Assembly (NCBI GenBank): GCA_945829425.1
Contig: CALZUQ010000001.1
Location: 95,520 to 159,519, forward strand
Source of the DNA: an uncultured bacterium
GTDB taxonomy: Bacteria; Bacteroidota; Bacteroidia; Bacteroidales; Bacteroidaceae
Reading direction: 5' to 3'
Length of the DNA stretch: 64,000 bases
Made by a program: the position numbers and the translations under genes. The stretch's first letter is position 1. Each line of letters starts with the position of its first letter. The notes beneath the pieces are model-generated. The model was not told where the DNA came from. It saw nothing but the letters and a program-made list of their open reading frames with translations, and searched no databases. Of the stretch, positions 21,301 through 27,200 are shown piece after piece.

Positions 21301-22245
21301 TCCATAAATGGTGAGATAACTCACTTCTATGGTAATTCAACGGAGGAGGAGAAGGCTGATCCGGCTAAAGATATGCACACCCTCCACCATGAATACTGGC
21401 TGCGTGGCTTGACAAATGTTGCTAAGACTGACAACATCACCAAGGCAACCTTCGCACGTCCGGGAGTGTTTACCGACACTAAGCAGACGACAGTATGTCA
21501 CATCTTCCAGACGGACTTCTTCGAAGATACATACGGCGAGCGAGGATATGACTTCACCGACCCTACGAAGGAGTGGTATGCCAAGAGCAAGATACATACC
21601 TTTGCCGACTACCTGCCGCTGACGGCACAGGTGCCTTACCTCGTAAGCTTCCCGGGAACACGCTTCTATGAGTTCGACCTCTCCAGCGTGTTCTATCAGA
21701 AAGTCGTACCGGGAGCTGCTCCGCAGAGCATAACATATAATGCCTACGGTCCACAGCGTCCGGATGTCAGAAACTACGCCTCAAGCATAACGATACCTGT
21801 CATGGGAGATATGAAGACAGATGTCTCTACATTCTCACATATCGGAACGTTCATGGCAACGGACATAGAGGGATATACTCTGAACACCTCAGGCTCGGCA
21901 TTCGAGGAGTCTTCAGAGATGGTGCTGCCGTTCCGTACATATATGCAAAAGACAGGCACAGCAAACTCTCGTGCTGCCGACACCTCTATAATATATATAT
22001 ATGGTGAGTCGTCGGCAGACGATGAGATAGGTGAGGATAATGCCATGACGGCGGAAGGGATAAGGGTTTATCCTGCTGGAAAGGGTAGGATAACGGTGGA
22101 AAGCACATACGCCACAACGCTGTCGGTATATACCGTAGCAGGACAGCTCTTCCGTGTCCTCGACATACGGGAAGGGGAACAGACATTCTCCGGATTCCAC
22201 CCGGGAATATATGTCGTGGCAAAGAAAAAGATTCGCGTAATGTGA
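6313..22245 (+). CDS. Giant secreted Gly-rich repeat protein with T9SS-like tail
   Basis: A 5310-residue uninterrupted protein, exceptional in length for a bacterium. A signal peptide ends near TAWGQ (residue 30); an internal start at 6331 (MRLIKTF) is also possible. Two GLUG-like modules follow (near residues 45-130 and 455-540: GTAADPYxI, then FKGVFDGRGYTISNM or its equivalent), an Ig-like stretch near 880-970, then about 40 short repeats with the motif (V/I)(F/Y)GGGxG plus a strand such as GNTxVxIxGG between residues about 1150 and 3600. These stack into a predicted beta-solenoid, with a higher-order repeat of about 470 residues (see 11728). The last 60 residues (VYPAGKGRITV, SVYTVAGQLFRVLD, HPGIYVVAKKKIRVM) resemble a type A T9SS sorting domain. 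Likely a cell-surface adhesin or matrix protein; no catalytic motif was recognised. It is preceded and followed by RAYT-like genes. Confidence 0.85.
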   Translation: MTRYFSMRLIKTFTLFFAFLLGMTQTAWGQSGNWTDYKATGYDSGSGTAADPYIIKTAEQLAYFSARVTSGKDQSAYVYLGASIDLAEHYWIPIGTLTKDGKAFKGVFDGRGYTISNMKVKWHCNGNENGFGLFAWFGSGASSTQRATVRNLIMDKASFEKDATQTTVTKDKGTFIGPLVGGVYKDNTLFENIIILNSEIKHTETFNFGNRWLSIGGLIGKLLESPSNYTFRNIYTDTDIDVSSFTGNKDYINVGGLAAEWQSGADTLPFNVFVTGTIKVQKNIKANDAGAVLGKASSGKNLSDNVYYTSVVTDGAGNAISGALTGGFQKEKSFLSDFVSIVNSYINDNARTDLIDWKLDENTNPSMTPVYFNQEYTTRELYSYVTISGFDTADYTVTWSLDDGIKGEQDQNDPTRYKVPLSNKVLKGTVTLTSKSTSQVITKRFSVTPRYYSEDIYADAFEGGTGTAADPYLIANDLQLAKLARDVNTGNKYDGKYFKLTADINLNQALWMPIGLWYDYNKRFGGKFDGDGHSVNDMHIWWEAKTGKWVYWGLFAYIKGTEDKQEKYAVITNLIVDNALLECKPDFATTGSGVNLGVVLGELAQYSEISNIIVRNSTITDNDLVYTMSFEPRMGGLLGNAENSGNCQYRIYNLSSDTKINVFKNASTSSKNVSLGGVIGRMDYKPNYTAPHIPPTNLYFHGPDFDIDPKTNANFKYGPVLGRFNNANTTIDEDKCYYLLSPTNATNTSGTKLSIGEASNFQSYTNAYLNENNLDDKKMWSCEYNAENTKITFSFGSILLTGETKAQFTITAAEGTYEWYLSSDNATWSKVTSGISEGTNVVEIPYQEYIQYVYATSITSMSKILEIPALRIESVKLDHVSQSTDYSVSIKNSIWGDDNSNLTITYAWYEDYDPINASNTVLGSGNTFTYEGGSTNPKISCHVTVKYGDAILADKWVGGLRVIYLCPAGVTIGETTYNAGNDTNDGLTPGKAKLTWQGAYAALNAEGSWDENKIVLMGTSSSAATFNTTNGNLGFAILANLTGNGASGKYDDWKKAVENSKLNRNTTISGKHGDVDYQGVIEMKQSSINTTNGDQGGLGIFGDTRFEHITFQHKDGNYDIFYCQYNSLEMGEGVVMKGYGNGPGYGTLDGATTMSFQVFGGLNNDSRFYPLNTAALIKAMEDAMPHGKEGFTMTFKSGHYSTICAGGRQNQGNLNGVMGTANMPVKCTIIMDIDRATNDATGNNDLGAHYDAGIIMAGNHEGAMFGDVDIIIRSGKVGRVVNGTLGAFRDTNGNINAPYNTYMGRASITLDPRKDENGKPIHSDIVVTELYGGSCGRGFTNANIIDNPFYGHAKVTINGGTFQYLGTGKGDNLQKGIFGAGAGGRNGIGYGTTGDGTLTTDDRIGYWATASDGQYMKFGNYATAKSNLLTYKCYNADTHTDTEISPLDTKIEMIINDGLFGSSDKPIDGVYGGGSGYMAPGLWTEGKQAIPSTYGGNIYGQEGQTVVSLTINGGEFYCKEGIFAGGRGTDYYYKGNCYGATDASAYDKLGKIYGNVEMNINGGTFHCPVFGGGYGVADAKLKNTTTVSTLSDMALITGRSIVRINGGTFYNNVYGGGDMARINAGEGKEATYLEVNSGADIRGAVFAGGNGRENRNGAAYVKGDDKTDHPELVGKVSGNTNVSFFGSTQNAPYIYGDIFGGGNLAKVDGNTSVNIYAGNFAGQIFGGGNGKLIDNAVLNSADVTGNTSVLLAQDLGGQEEGEEGTLEDQFSINVIWNKLWNGTDFVTWENSLASFYDNGVFKNPHNIYGGGNLACNVTGTATVTVQKGMTPYSLLKTTEWKKAYNDNKNPHFYVFGGGYGKNTTVGNTDVTVNVQGEYGEYSAEVDDPDIQMSRPSVLAESSATSSLPVFDNSKGIPNFTVLGVLGGGYAGTVSNDTKVTVDGMTFLHRIYGGGFGDPNDTDAAKTTGQVGGNTEVYVMGAHTYGDVFGGGAGVSPNTDVARVKGTTRVEISDDARIYGSVYGGGDIACVGTASTKDYNKWPTSSSTHNNDGTWTYNEPTADYATFVNIIGGDIFGEVYGGGRGVKQSESTSYADLGRIEGNTLVHIANTPAEGGGFATSPDGSEVTPYVWNRIYGGCAYGTVDGNAFVHVEGGMLGLNIFGGGYGDVPIENDATNSSEGVSTASSTLKQVLGKKHTSGVTSADILGNTRVQIDGGSWVWNRKADTNGNITTWTDADRQVLADFDAFKAFDEKYKTTDDITTLNELQGIDPSFFSLETMKFVKNHNIFGGGNRACKVIGNAEVILNHSPVTKVMKDDGTEINILDFTTQAGLCWYMAFGNSQDPQFSVFGAGYGANTTVGTATVKAQPGFKLNDACTVEETNKYLYRAYEEDYQSYVDYETELRQRYDNVTPEQKKIYYGSRNGDDSDPKTYLRYRSTGLAWSEGIPNFTFIDIHGGGFSGEVTGDATVTTDNQLTCRNIFGGGLGAVPYGEQEGTEAFGVVGGNATVKVTSAIVSQDIFGGGAGVESIKKSDRYVDFPNMAQVKGKTYVEINGTPMTHETERYILDRTLIFGSVFGGGDVAVVGTSDTTPDIPYTSEVVIKSGTLFAQVYAGGNGRKASECADYQKLGAIYGDTRLKVEKTGDVNPYLFNRLYGGGKNGKVVGSTHVDIAGGNLFFNVFGGGWGDVSEDGKVTSADVSGNTNIVVSDGNICLTSYWLPEERMWEPATILGSVTYSPQYDPFTQKFKINHNIYGGGNLACKVVGSSNITMTKGLIHKTTPTVFAADAADYNFFHTNEWKEVYEKVGSPHFAVFGGGYGENTSVGSTNVKVTMVDLTTENIAELTPPTKGEEYKHCISGQTVMDIVGGGYSGKVEGETNVTVGGGTFSRRIFGGGFYNSVLSTKIQVDAVDCRDIYGGGLMGDVLKRTKVYIGSATGDNKDIYIHGNVYGGNDVSGYINLIDKSAGEDVEFKDNEEAGDNVGDTDFTANDYNNGTFIKIRGGHIYGNVYGAGNGDYLYALGKNGETQVTVNEDYQIAGSTDIYDLVYTVPMRGTMVSPQSASPAMTIVNINSWRPLTNKVTIDLAGTAAHPLTIDGNVFGGGNSATVLTAQDDAGKMVGGVNFHIGDNIKVGGIYLGSDGDQLFMTAAENPFLKNFQDINKLSLHDAIDWLNDPCNHGISTAYLPTSHENRPAVYPHLLDLYFQPVEMAVQPTVEWKYGEGTAFKNVTIGTFCCGGNRGNMNVEPKTDGNIIDITFPKGLTITEKIVGGCNQANYTYEENGEKTIHVGGYLLGKRGTAKPLIKLTVLNDFTPSTVETSYYKGANVYGGCYDSGTIKGDVTVDFRSNMLKGLDKTMLEASNDAGIAACNVYGAGYGTLSYVRGNIKVYFGSQKDESSTSTVSTSANFLFGGGQQGNVVGNTTVHILNGHLYKSVTGGSYAGFQWGSTQVLVGYPSYYVAKKSGTYNLLRADTSADNLSLTNSDESNYEDAAKQEKTIKQTINILKGDIVSEQVYDAIQAYDKKNSTSQATEENFGKQTEKPAGHGLTWNDVKIDIDEAIYGGGYSLATGSSVLANNTTVLKYTETYNIDNTTDPEDLPLQSGINTSQGFGGNTTMLIADHPAAEDSETGYTDQEHISISHQEMQPVTLPANTDLFGYYYKDKAGNYRYIYQSGTYYMNAPKPHLPEDAADDSKVYEYDGEGGVFGDGHLSYAQGFRNAEVTGYGYANHSPYNAKIINTFQRMDMLRLTDNCLVLLGARDYATNATNKTPYSIARVGEIQMISNINGENALPTETTTKTENETTTTTYNSRYRNYMGLSNNIHYVGAISSNVAFSALWHDDTGALGKKTTENEITKDFAGKSYQEVKQFYIDKYYKEPDHTKRSLTEFQKRNDGTAKNMIGISSGYALKIQNAREVYDQNELKIKDELYYGPIVGVVQMYLIDVRQDEGGGYVYADNVHKRTAADGSDEDFLETTGNFVFPYSQMEGQYIVDDCFPSSYDSRDSMTPEKNAEIHYWYVTGFNYFYNVHITGYTYNSKENPLNFDSDNTDGLTVLAGLKEGQEVDIISWKRRSGHPDDYSCDLEERNYDNTATDNSGNKLYNPEIKDENGSEYHAYTLKVGGSNGKTYNEDGVHFVLPMNQDISQDQMMTGTLPQLIAGDAKIAFRLTDAAVNTSSEYYNAHLKEPCLATLVLRAPWMEKKDESGNPTTELKQQKGYIGIQYFYTRSGDEGNYKYTLVTSGTWDTNKTYFYYDSVLGQYVQLDGKAMYTKNGDDFAPITDLATTINFGGNQKYYYYTNRYYTYTIYLTIEYAQGPDVSGNITINNCALPGEMIKLSTENVKIDVDQSMSPNGYYWRIGRLDKDGKFEAKQGDTTTDNWVYKEADKTSYNIGYDTYRVGDDATKTGVFKGCIYDETENALYIPAYYYMNGYGVQFGFTVNGLEPLFEVTMKPEDRLLVHNYHRMSPHSGIKTVNLHLPHAVARAKGETSFAEPRIYLSDEEDFNAFVAYLDSIGSGRTVGSTSVKIGTETLTVPRYGENTQFEILQNMVIPEAYNSASFTDGITFAGTLHGGGHVLSGLKTNGVLFNTNKGDIYNLGMLSGRIAGNNDNGKYHCCFEYDDGTSAPRKVYRMDGTQVTSYTQEDFRYGRVAYDLNEYYLKARQVLAGGEDNVPSKLSEKIALKYVLDYYANGDYQYAHRRDADTRLTTGIEYLRTGNGETPGYGTIDTHHDMSHPIDKARAQGYQAATESDPETRTGNYLPLFNAAAQTGGLALTEPMNDYIFWGQSLQAKPEGYPSNIVSRQLSAMTNRVWRAVDYISNVTPHGYHHNAFKEGDKAMSTYVHTPKTTAVDFACMADGASYQEGEVGGVFYPPYRDVATKYNAFVPGDATTRNLIVYTPADKEVADEAYDVVNKALGYNEETKESTIRGHHVTVDGANIQTQYLHLVERATMAEPNNDFCVPTSFNVTDRAWYTRKPTNYAEIANSAWDGICLPFTANKVVASINGEITHFYGNSTEEEKADPAKDMHTLHHEYWLRGLTNVAKTDNITKATFARPGVFTDTKQTTVCHIFQTDFFEDTYGERGYDFTDPTKEWYAKSKIHTFADYLPLTAQVPYLVSFPGTRFYEFDLSSVFYQKVVPGAAPQSITYNAYGPQRPDVRNYASSITIPVMGDMKTDVSTFSHIGTFMATDIEGYTLNTSGSAFEESSEMVLPFRTYMQKTGTANSRAADTSIIYIYGESSADDEIGEDNAMTAEGIRVYPAGKGRITVESTYATTLSVYTVAGQLFRVLDIREGEQTFSGFHPGIYVVAKKKIRVM
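11728..15420 (+). repeat. Higher-order repeat of about 1.4 kb inside the giant gene
   Basis: A fixed series of repeat motifs recurs: NI(Y/F)GGGN(L/R)AC, VFG(G/A)GYG-NT-VG, a GGG(Y/F)SG-V type strand, R(I)(Y/F)GGG(F/L)G, DVFGGGAGV, VFGGGD-A-VGT, V(Y)(A/G)GG-G-K, NR(I/L)YGG, N(I/V)FGGG(Y/W)GDV, TSAD(I/V)-GNT. Copies begin at 11728, 13168 and 14563, so the spacing is 1440 and 1395 bp. The third copy decays towards 15420, and a partial copy of the end of the unit lies near 11400-11560. DNA divergence between copies is high, so the duplication is old or fast-evolving. Confidence 0.8.
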
Positions 22246-22257
22246 TGAGGAAAAAAG

Positions 22258-22340
22258 CTCTAAGCTTTAGGCTTTAATCTCTAAGCTTTAGGCTTTAATC
22301 TCTAAGCTTTAGGCTTTAATCTTTAATCTCTCATCTTTAG
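22258..22340. repeat. Three perfect 21 bp tandem copies after the giant gene
   Basis: CTCTAAGCTTTAGGCTTTAAT occurs three times without mismatch (22258-22278, 22279-22299, 22300-22320), followed by degenerate parts to about 22340. It begins 12 bp after the stop codon at 22245. Perfect identity suggests recent expansion or active homogenisation. The rest of the 140 bp gap holds no recognisable promoter. Confidence 0.9.
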
Positions 22341-22385
22341 GCGTATGGTTTGAGTAAAAAAGTTTATCTTCAAGAATAGTTCACT

Positions 22386-24104
22386 ATGAGTGATGACCAT
22401 AAAAACATAAGTACTGGCTCTAAGCGCCCAGAATATATTGAGGGTGTGGGGTGGCGTTTTCCTGTAGAGCATCGTATGACGCGGTGGCCTCTATGGAAAG
22501 ACTCTCACAAGCCCGGCACATATATGGTCACCCTCAATGTGAATGGTGGACAGCGTGTCCTCGGTTCTCTCGCTGGCTCTACGGCAGAGATGTACCGTTG
22601 GATGAAGGCTCATCCTGACGTGGTGCAGGCAGCCAGCGCTGATGCTCTTTACTACCGTCATGCGATGCTGGGGAAAAGGGCTATGCCGTTTGTGCTGAAA
22701 CCTATCTCCGCCGTCGTCGAAACGACTGCGGACAAGGACGGCACAAGGACCGCAAGTGTAAAAGCCGCCATTAACCCCGGTGTTATTGCTGCTATGGTCG
22801 CCAGCCCTTGCGGTGGTCCTTCTTCGTGTGGCTTGTGCGGTGGCGTTTCTACGCCTTCCGGTGTGGGTGTTTCTACGCCTGCTGGTGTTTGTGGTCCTTC
22901 CTCGTGTGGCTCGTGCGGTGGCGTTTCTACGCCTTCCGGTGTTGGTGGTCCTTCTTCGTGTGGCTTGTGCGGTGGTGTTTCTACGCCTGCCGGTGTTGGT
23001 GGTCCTACGCCTGCTGGTGTTGGTGGTCCTTCTTCGTGTGGCTTGTGCGGTGGCGTTTCTACGCCTGCCGGTGTTGGTGTTTCTACGCCTGCTGGTGTTG
23101 GCGTTTCTACGGCGGTTGTGGTGTCGTCTCGTCCGCGGACGCATTTTCCTGTTGAGGCGTTGAGGCTGCCGGGGGCTCCGCATGTTGTGCTTAGTGCGCT
23201 GGGTGAACGAGTGAAGGAGTGTTGGGAGCGTATGGCGGAGGTGGAGCCGGGGATAGAGCTGGTGTGCCTCGCCATCATGCCGAACCATATCCACGCGATA
23301 ATAGCTGTGAGGAGAGAGTTGAATCGTGCCATAGGTGCTGTGATACGTTCTTTTATGGGTGTCACATCGCATGCGTTGCATAAGATGATCGGTGAGGGCA
23401 CCATACGGTGGAACGCTGACGCTGCCACGATAACACGGAAAGCATCGGCGGAGAAGCCGTCGCTATGGTCTCCGGGGTTCTGCGTAGGCGTCTGCCAGTC
23501 AGAGGAGAAGCTGCATACCCGCATAGGCTATGTCCTTGAGAACCCTTTCTTCGGTGTCCTTGAGGGTGAGCAGCAAAGGTTTATGGAGCGTACCATGTGG
23601 CTCACCATTGCGGGGCGGGCATATAGCGGCTACGGCAATATGCTGTTGCTCAAAGAGCCTGACCGCATACAGGTGTTCTGCCACCGCCGCCATCCTGCTA
23701 CGGGTGAGCCCTACCACCAGACGCAGGACTTCCGTGAGGAGCGTGAGGCTGTCTTGAATGCTGCTCGGGAGGGTGTCGTGATAGTCACCCCCGGCATCTC
23801 ACCCGGTGAGTCAGAGATAATGTGGGCGGTGCTGCGTAGCGGCGGCTCGGTGATCAACCTCCAGAAAGACGAGATACCTCTCAGCGACAAATGGCATCCG
23901 AGTAAGGAACGCCGCATATACTGTTCACAGGGTCGTATGCTTGTGCTCTCCGTCCGTGACCTACCGCAGCAGACCTTCCGCGACCGCTATGGCAATGTCA
24001 TCCCTTCGGACTCTTCCTACGTCCGCTTCCACCTCCTCAACCTCGTGGCGGAGGAGCTGTGCTCCGACGGCATAGAACACCAGTGTGTAGTAAGATATAA
24101 ATAA
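22386..24104 (+). CDS. Second Y1/HUH transposase-like (RAYT-type) protein with low-complexity insert
   Basis: A 572-residue relative of the protein at 4649. The HUH motif is MPNHIHAII (His301, His303); the probable nucleophile is Tyr382 in GYVLENP. Unlike the first copy, the low-complexity insert (residues about 141-245, Cys/Gly/Pro-rich units GPSSCGLCGGVSTP and AGVGVSTP) lies before the HUH motif, between the first strand (TYMVTLNVNGGQRVLG) and LVCLAIMPNHIH. The C-terminal domain matches the first protein motif by motif: VIVTPGISPGE near 465, INLQKDEI near 490, then WHPSKERRIYCSQGRMLVLS, and a FHLLNLVAEELC helix. It is flanked by the two giant secreted-protein genes and sits 60-110 bp from the second. 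Substrate and activity are unknown; a nickase or ligase of hairpin DNA is expected from the family. Confidence 0.8.
   Translation: MSDDHKNISTGSKRPEYIEGVGWRFPVEHRMTRWPLWKDSHKPGTYMVTLNVNGGQRVLGSLAGSTAEMYRWMKAHPDVVQAASADALYYRHAMLGKRAMPFVLKPISAVVETTADKDGTRTASVKAAINPGVIAAMVASPCGGPSSCGLCGGVSTPSGVGVSTPAGVCGPSSCGSCGGVSTPSGVGGPSSCGLCGGVSTPAGVGGPTPAGVGGPSSCGLCGGVSTPAGVGVSTPAGVGVSTAVVVSSRPRTHFPVEALRLPGAPHVVLSALGERVKECWERMAEVEPGIELVCLAIMPNHIHAIIAVRRELNRAIGAVIRSFMGVTSHALHKMIGEGTIRWNADAATITRKASAEKPSLWSPGFCVGVCQSEEKLHTRIGYVLENPFFGVLEGEQQRFMERTMWLTIAGRAYSGYGNMLLLKEPDRIQVFCHRRHPATGEPYHQTQDFREEREAVLNAAREGVVIVTPGISPGESEIMWAVLRSGGSVINLQKDEIPLSDKWHPSKERRIYCSQGRMLVLSVRDLPQQTFRDRYGNVIPSDSSYVRFHLLNLVAEELCSDGIEHQCVVRYK
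22806..23121 (+). repeat. In-frame tandem repeat in the second RAYT gene
   Basis: A GT-rich array encodes repeating GGVSTPxGVG and GPSSCGLCGG units. Units are multiples of 3 bp (about 15-18 and 36 bp building blocks), so all keep the frame. It encodes 12 or so Cys residues, which is unusual for a linker. Confidence 0.85.
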
Positions 24105-24215
24105 CTCAAGAATATATAGACATTAACGTCCCAAACATACATAATCCCTATACTTCCAAAAGATATGAAACACGGTATATATAATATGACGACATACAAC
24201 AGCAAAGGCTTTGCC

Positions 24216-27200
24216 ATGACAAGAAAAAGCATGGCACTCCTCGTAACCCTCCTGATGATGATCCTCGGACACGGGAAGGCGTGGGGAGTTATTGCGAAAT
24301 GGAATTTTTCCAATAATCTGCCGGCAGGTATTACCAGCAGCCCGTCTTTTCAAGGAAAATCAGGTACTGTGGCCTCTACTGTTGACGGTATTGTACTTAC
24401 TGTTGATGCAACAAGTGGAAAGTTTGCGCCGCGTACGAATAATGATTGTCAGATAAACGCTAATACAATAATAAAAATACCTGTTAAAACTGTTCAGGAT
24501 GTTATTACCATAACAAATAATGGTCAAGACCAATATAATATTACCTATACCATTGGTTCTACATCTGGGATTAAAGCCAATACTTATACCTATTCTCCTA
24601 CCGCTGCTGAAGTAGCGGCAGGATATGCAACGCTTACGGTTACAGGCAATGGGTATATAAAAGCAATCTCTGTCGATTTGAATATTGAAGATGATAAGAT
24701 TTTATACAGCACCAACTTCGATGACTGGGAGAAACTTGGTTTAAGCACAACAGAGACAGCCATACAGAAGAAAGCCACGTCAGGGCAAGGCATTACATTC
24801 TTGCTTAGCGAGACGGAAGTTATTCCTACTGGTGTTAACACCTCCAAATTTAGTTATCCTCCTTGTACGGAGGGTTATCTCATTGCGGCAAAAACCTCTA
24901 CTCCTTATATCAAGACTTCGAAAATTGAGGGTTATGTCTCAAGGATAAAGTTCGTTCATGCGGCTACTGGACGTAACCGTGGTTGGGGATTAAAAGTAAA
25001 AGGCAAGGATGACGCTGACTGGGTTGAGGTGTCAACAGCTTTTGCCAATCCTGCAGGTGGTGCTACTGTAGAGGTGGAGATAAATAGGGAAGACGTGGAG
25101 TTGTGGTTTTATAACCTTAACCCCAGCCAAAATGCTTATATGACCTCTCTTGAGATATATTATAAGGATATACCGCGTTCGTTTACGGACTTTAAGATTG
25201 ATTTCCGCAGCAATCCATATAGAGTGCAACTGCCAGAAGACGGAACGTTGCCTACCGGTGTTACGGTTAGCGAGGAGACATTCGTTGATGCGCAGCATGG
25301 CTATCAGAATGCTGTTGTAACAGTTTCTGTTGACGGTCCTGTGGAATTTACCATTGGTGGCTGTGCCGAAAACACGACAGACGCTACGGTAAGTATCAAT
25401 GGTGGTGACCCTATTTCCATAAATACAAAGACAGAAGCGTGCGATTATGGGACAAGCACGGAGCATTATGTGACATATTTATATAATGTAAAGAAATATA
25501 ATGTACACAACAAGGATGTCTTGACTTTTAAGTTGAATGGTAACTGTCCTTATTTCCATGCCAAGGCAGTTCCTTACCAGTGTACTGTAACGTATTATAA
25601 TACAGATGGTAAGGAAATAAAACATTTAAGAGTAGAGGAAAAAACTATTCTTACGCTTGATGCTGAAGCCACTAAGGAAGTTATCGATGCCGTACCTTCC
25701 GGCAGCAAGTTCCGCGGCTGGTTTTACGGTACTGGTGTGTCAGCACTGAAAGTCGTTGAGGGCGTGGAAATTACCGGCGATATAGGTCTCTATCCTAAGG
25801 TGACACCTATAGAGAAGCTCTATAAGGGAAACTCATACACCTTTGACCTTACGAAAGATTATTTCTATGTTGAAGACCATGATATTGTTGATATTAGCGG
25901 TGGTGCTTACAGTGCGGAAAACAACGGACACGGCTGGTATTTTGAGAATGGTGGAAAGGTAGAGATGGACGTTTCCGGCAATACAAAGGTCGTGCTGTAT
26001 CTATGTTATAATTCTTCTCCGGGAGAGATACAGATATACGACAAGAACAACTATCCTATCGGCGATGTTTTTAATTCGAATGCAGAGTCTGATGGTAGCA
26101 GCGTTACGATAGACTATGACGGTCCTGCCACGACGCTCTGGTTTAGTGTGCCAAGTAAGACGTTTATCCACTCTATATATCTTAAGGACACGAGTGTGGC
26201 TACGCTGAAGTTTGTCAACAAGTTTCAGAATACCCTCCTCGGTACTGTTCCTGATGATATAGAGGCATTGAATGACAGGGTGTTTATGCCAGAGAACAAT
26301 CTCCTCTACCGTCCTGACTGGACTCTTGTCGGCTGGACCGATGGCGTTACGACGTATAATCTCTCCACATGGTATGACATTACGGAGAGTGCTACGCTAT
26401 ACCCTGTATTGCAGAAGAACACGCAGGACTTGTCAGACAACAACAATGCCGGCATGAAGGCAGTATGGTATTTCGACCAAAGCGAGGGCTGTCCTGCCAT
26501 CAATCGTTCAAGTACAGGCGACTCTCAACCGCTTACGTACACCAAGTGCATTGAGGTGAACGGTGAGAAGCATGATGTGCCACTTGTCATCGATGCCAGC
26601 AAATCCAAGATAGACAATACCGACGCACGTGTCAATGGTTTGGGAAGTATAGAGAACCCTAATGTCCCTGTCCCAGGTGGTCAGATAAACAATGGTACCG
26701 TTCTCACCATTCCTGCTGTCTATGGCATGAAGGTGATTTTCCATGCCTCCTTAAAGGCTGATAATGCGTTTAACAATAACACAACATACTTCGGCATAGG
26801 AGAAGGAGAAGCGAAAATAGACGTTTACGAAGTAGAGACAAAGGTAGAGAATGTAACTTTTGTACCTTCAGATAACTACAGAACCGGTACATACACGTAT
26901 TTAGGTGACGCTACAACAATAGACCTGACAATAGTTAATGGCGGTAATGCAGCAGCAGCCTCTTGGGGATTCTTCCGGGATCTGACTGTGGAGTATCCCG
27001 TGTTGCCGAATGTAGTGTCAGAAAATGTCATTGAGTCAGCGGTTACGATAGAAACAGGAGAAGACCCTGTCAACGCAGGTGTGGTTACAATAACTTCTTC
27101 TGCCACACATGGCAATACAGGCAAGCGCTTTAGGACGGGAGATATAGTGACGATTACTGCTGAAGCCAACTATGGCTATAAGGTAAAAGAGTTCAGAGTA

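Noticed and set aside
22491..23524. Minus-strand and other-frame open frames over the second RAYT repeat
   Set aside because: Multiples-of-3 repeats keep all frames open; the products are pure repeat translation (Thr/Arg/Pro-rich).
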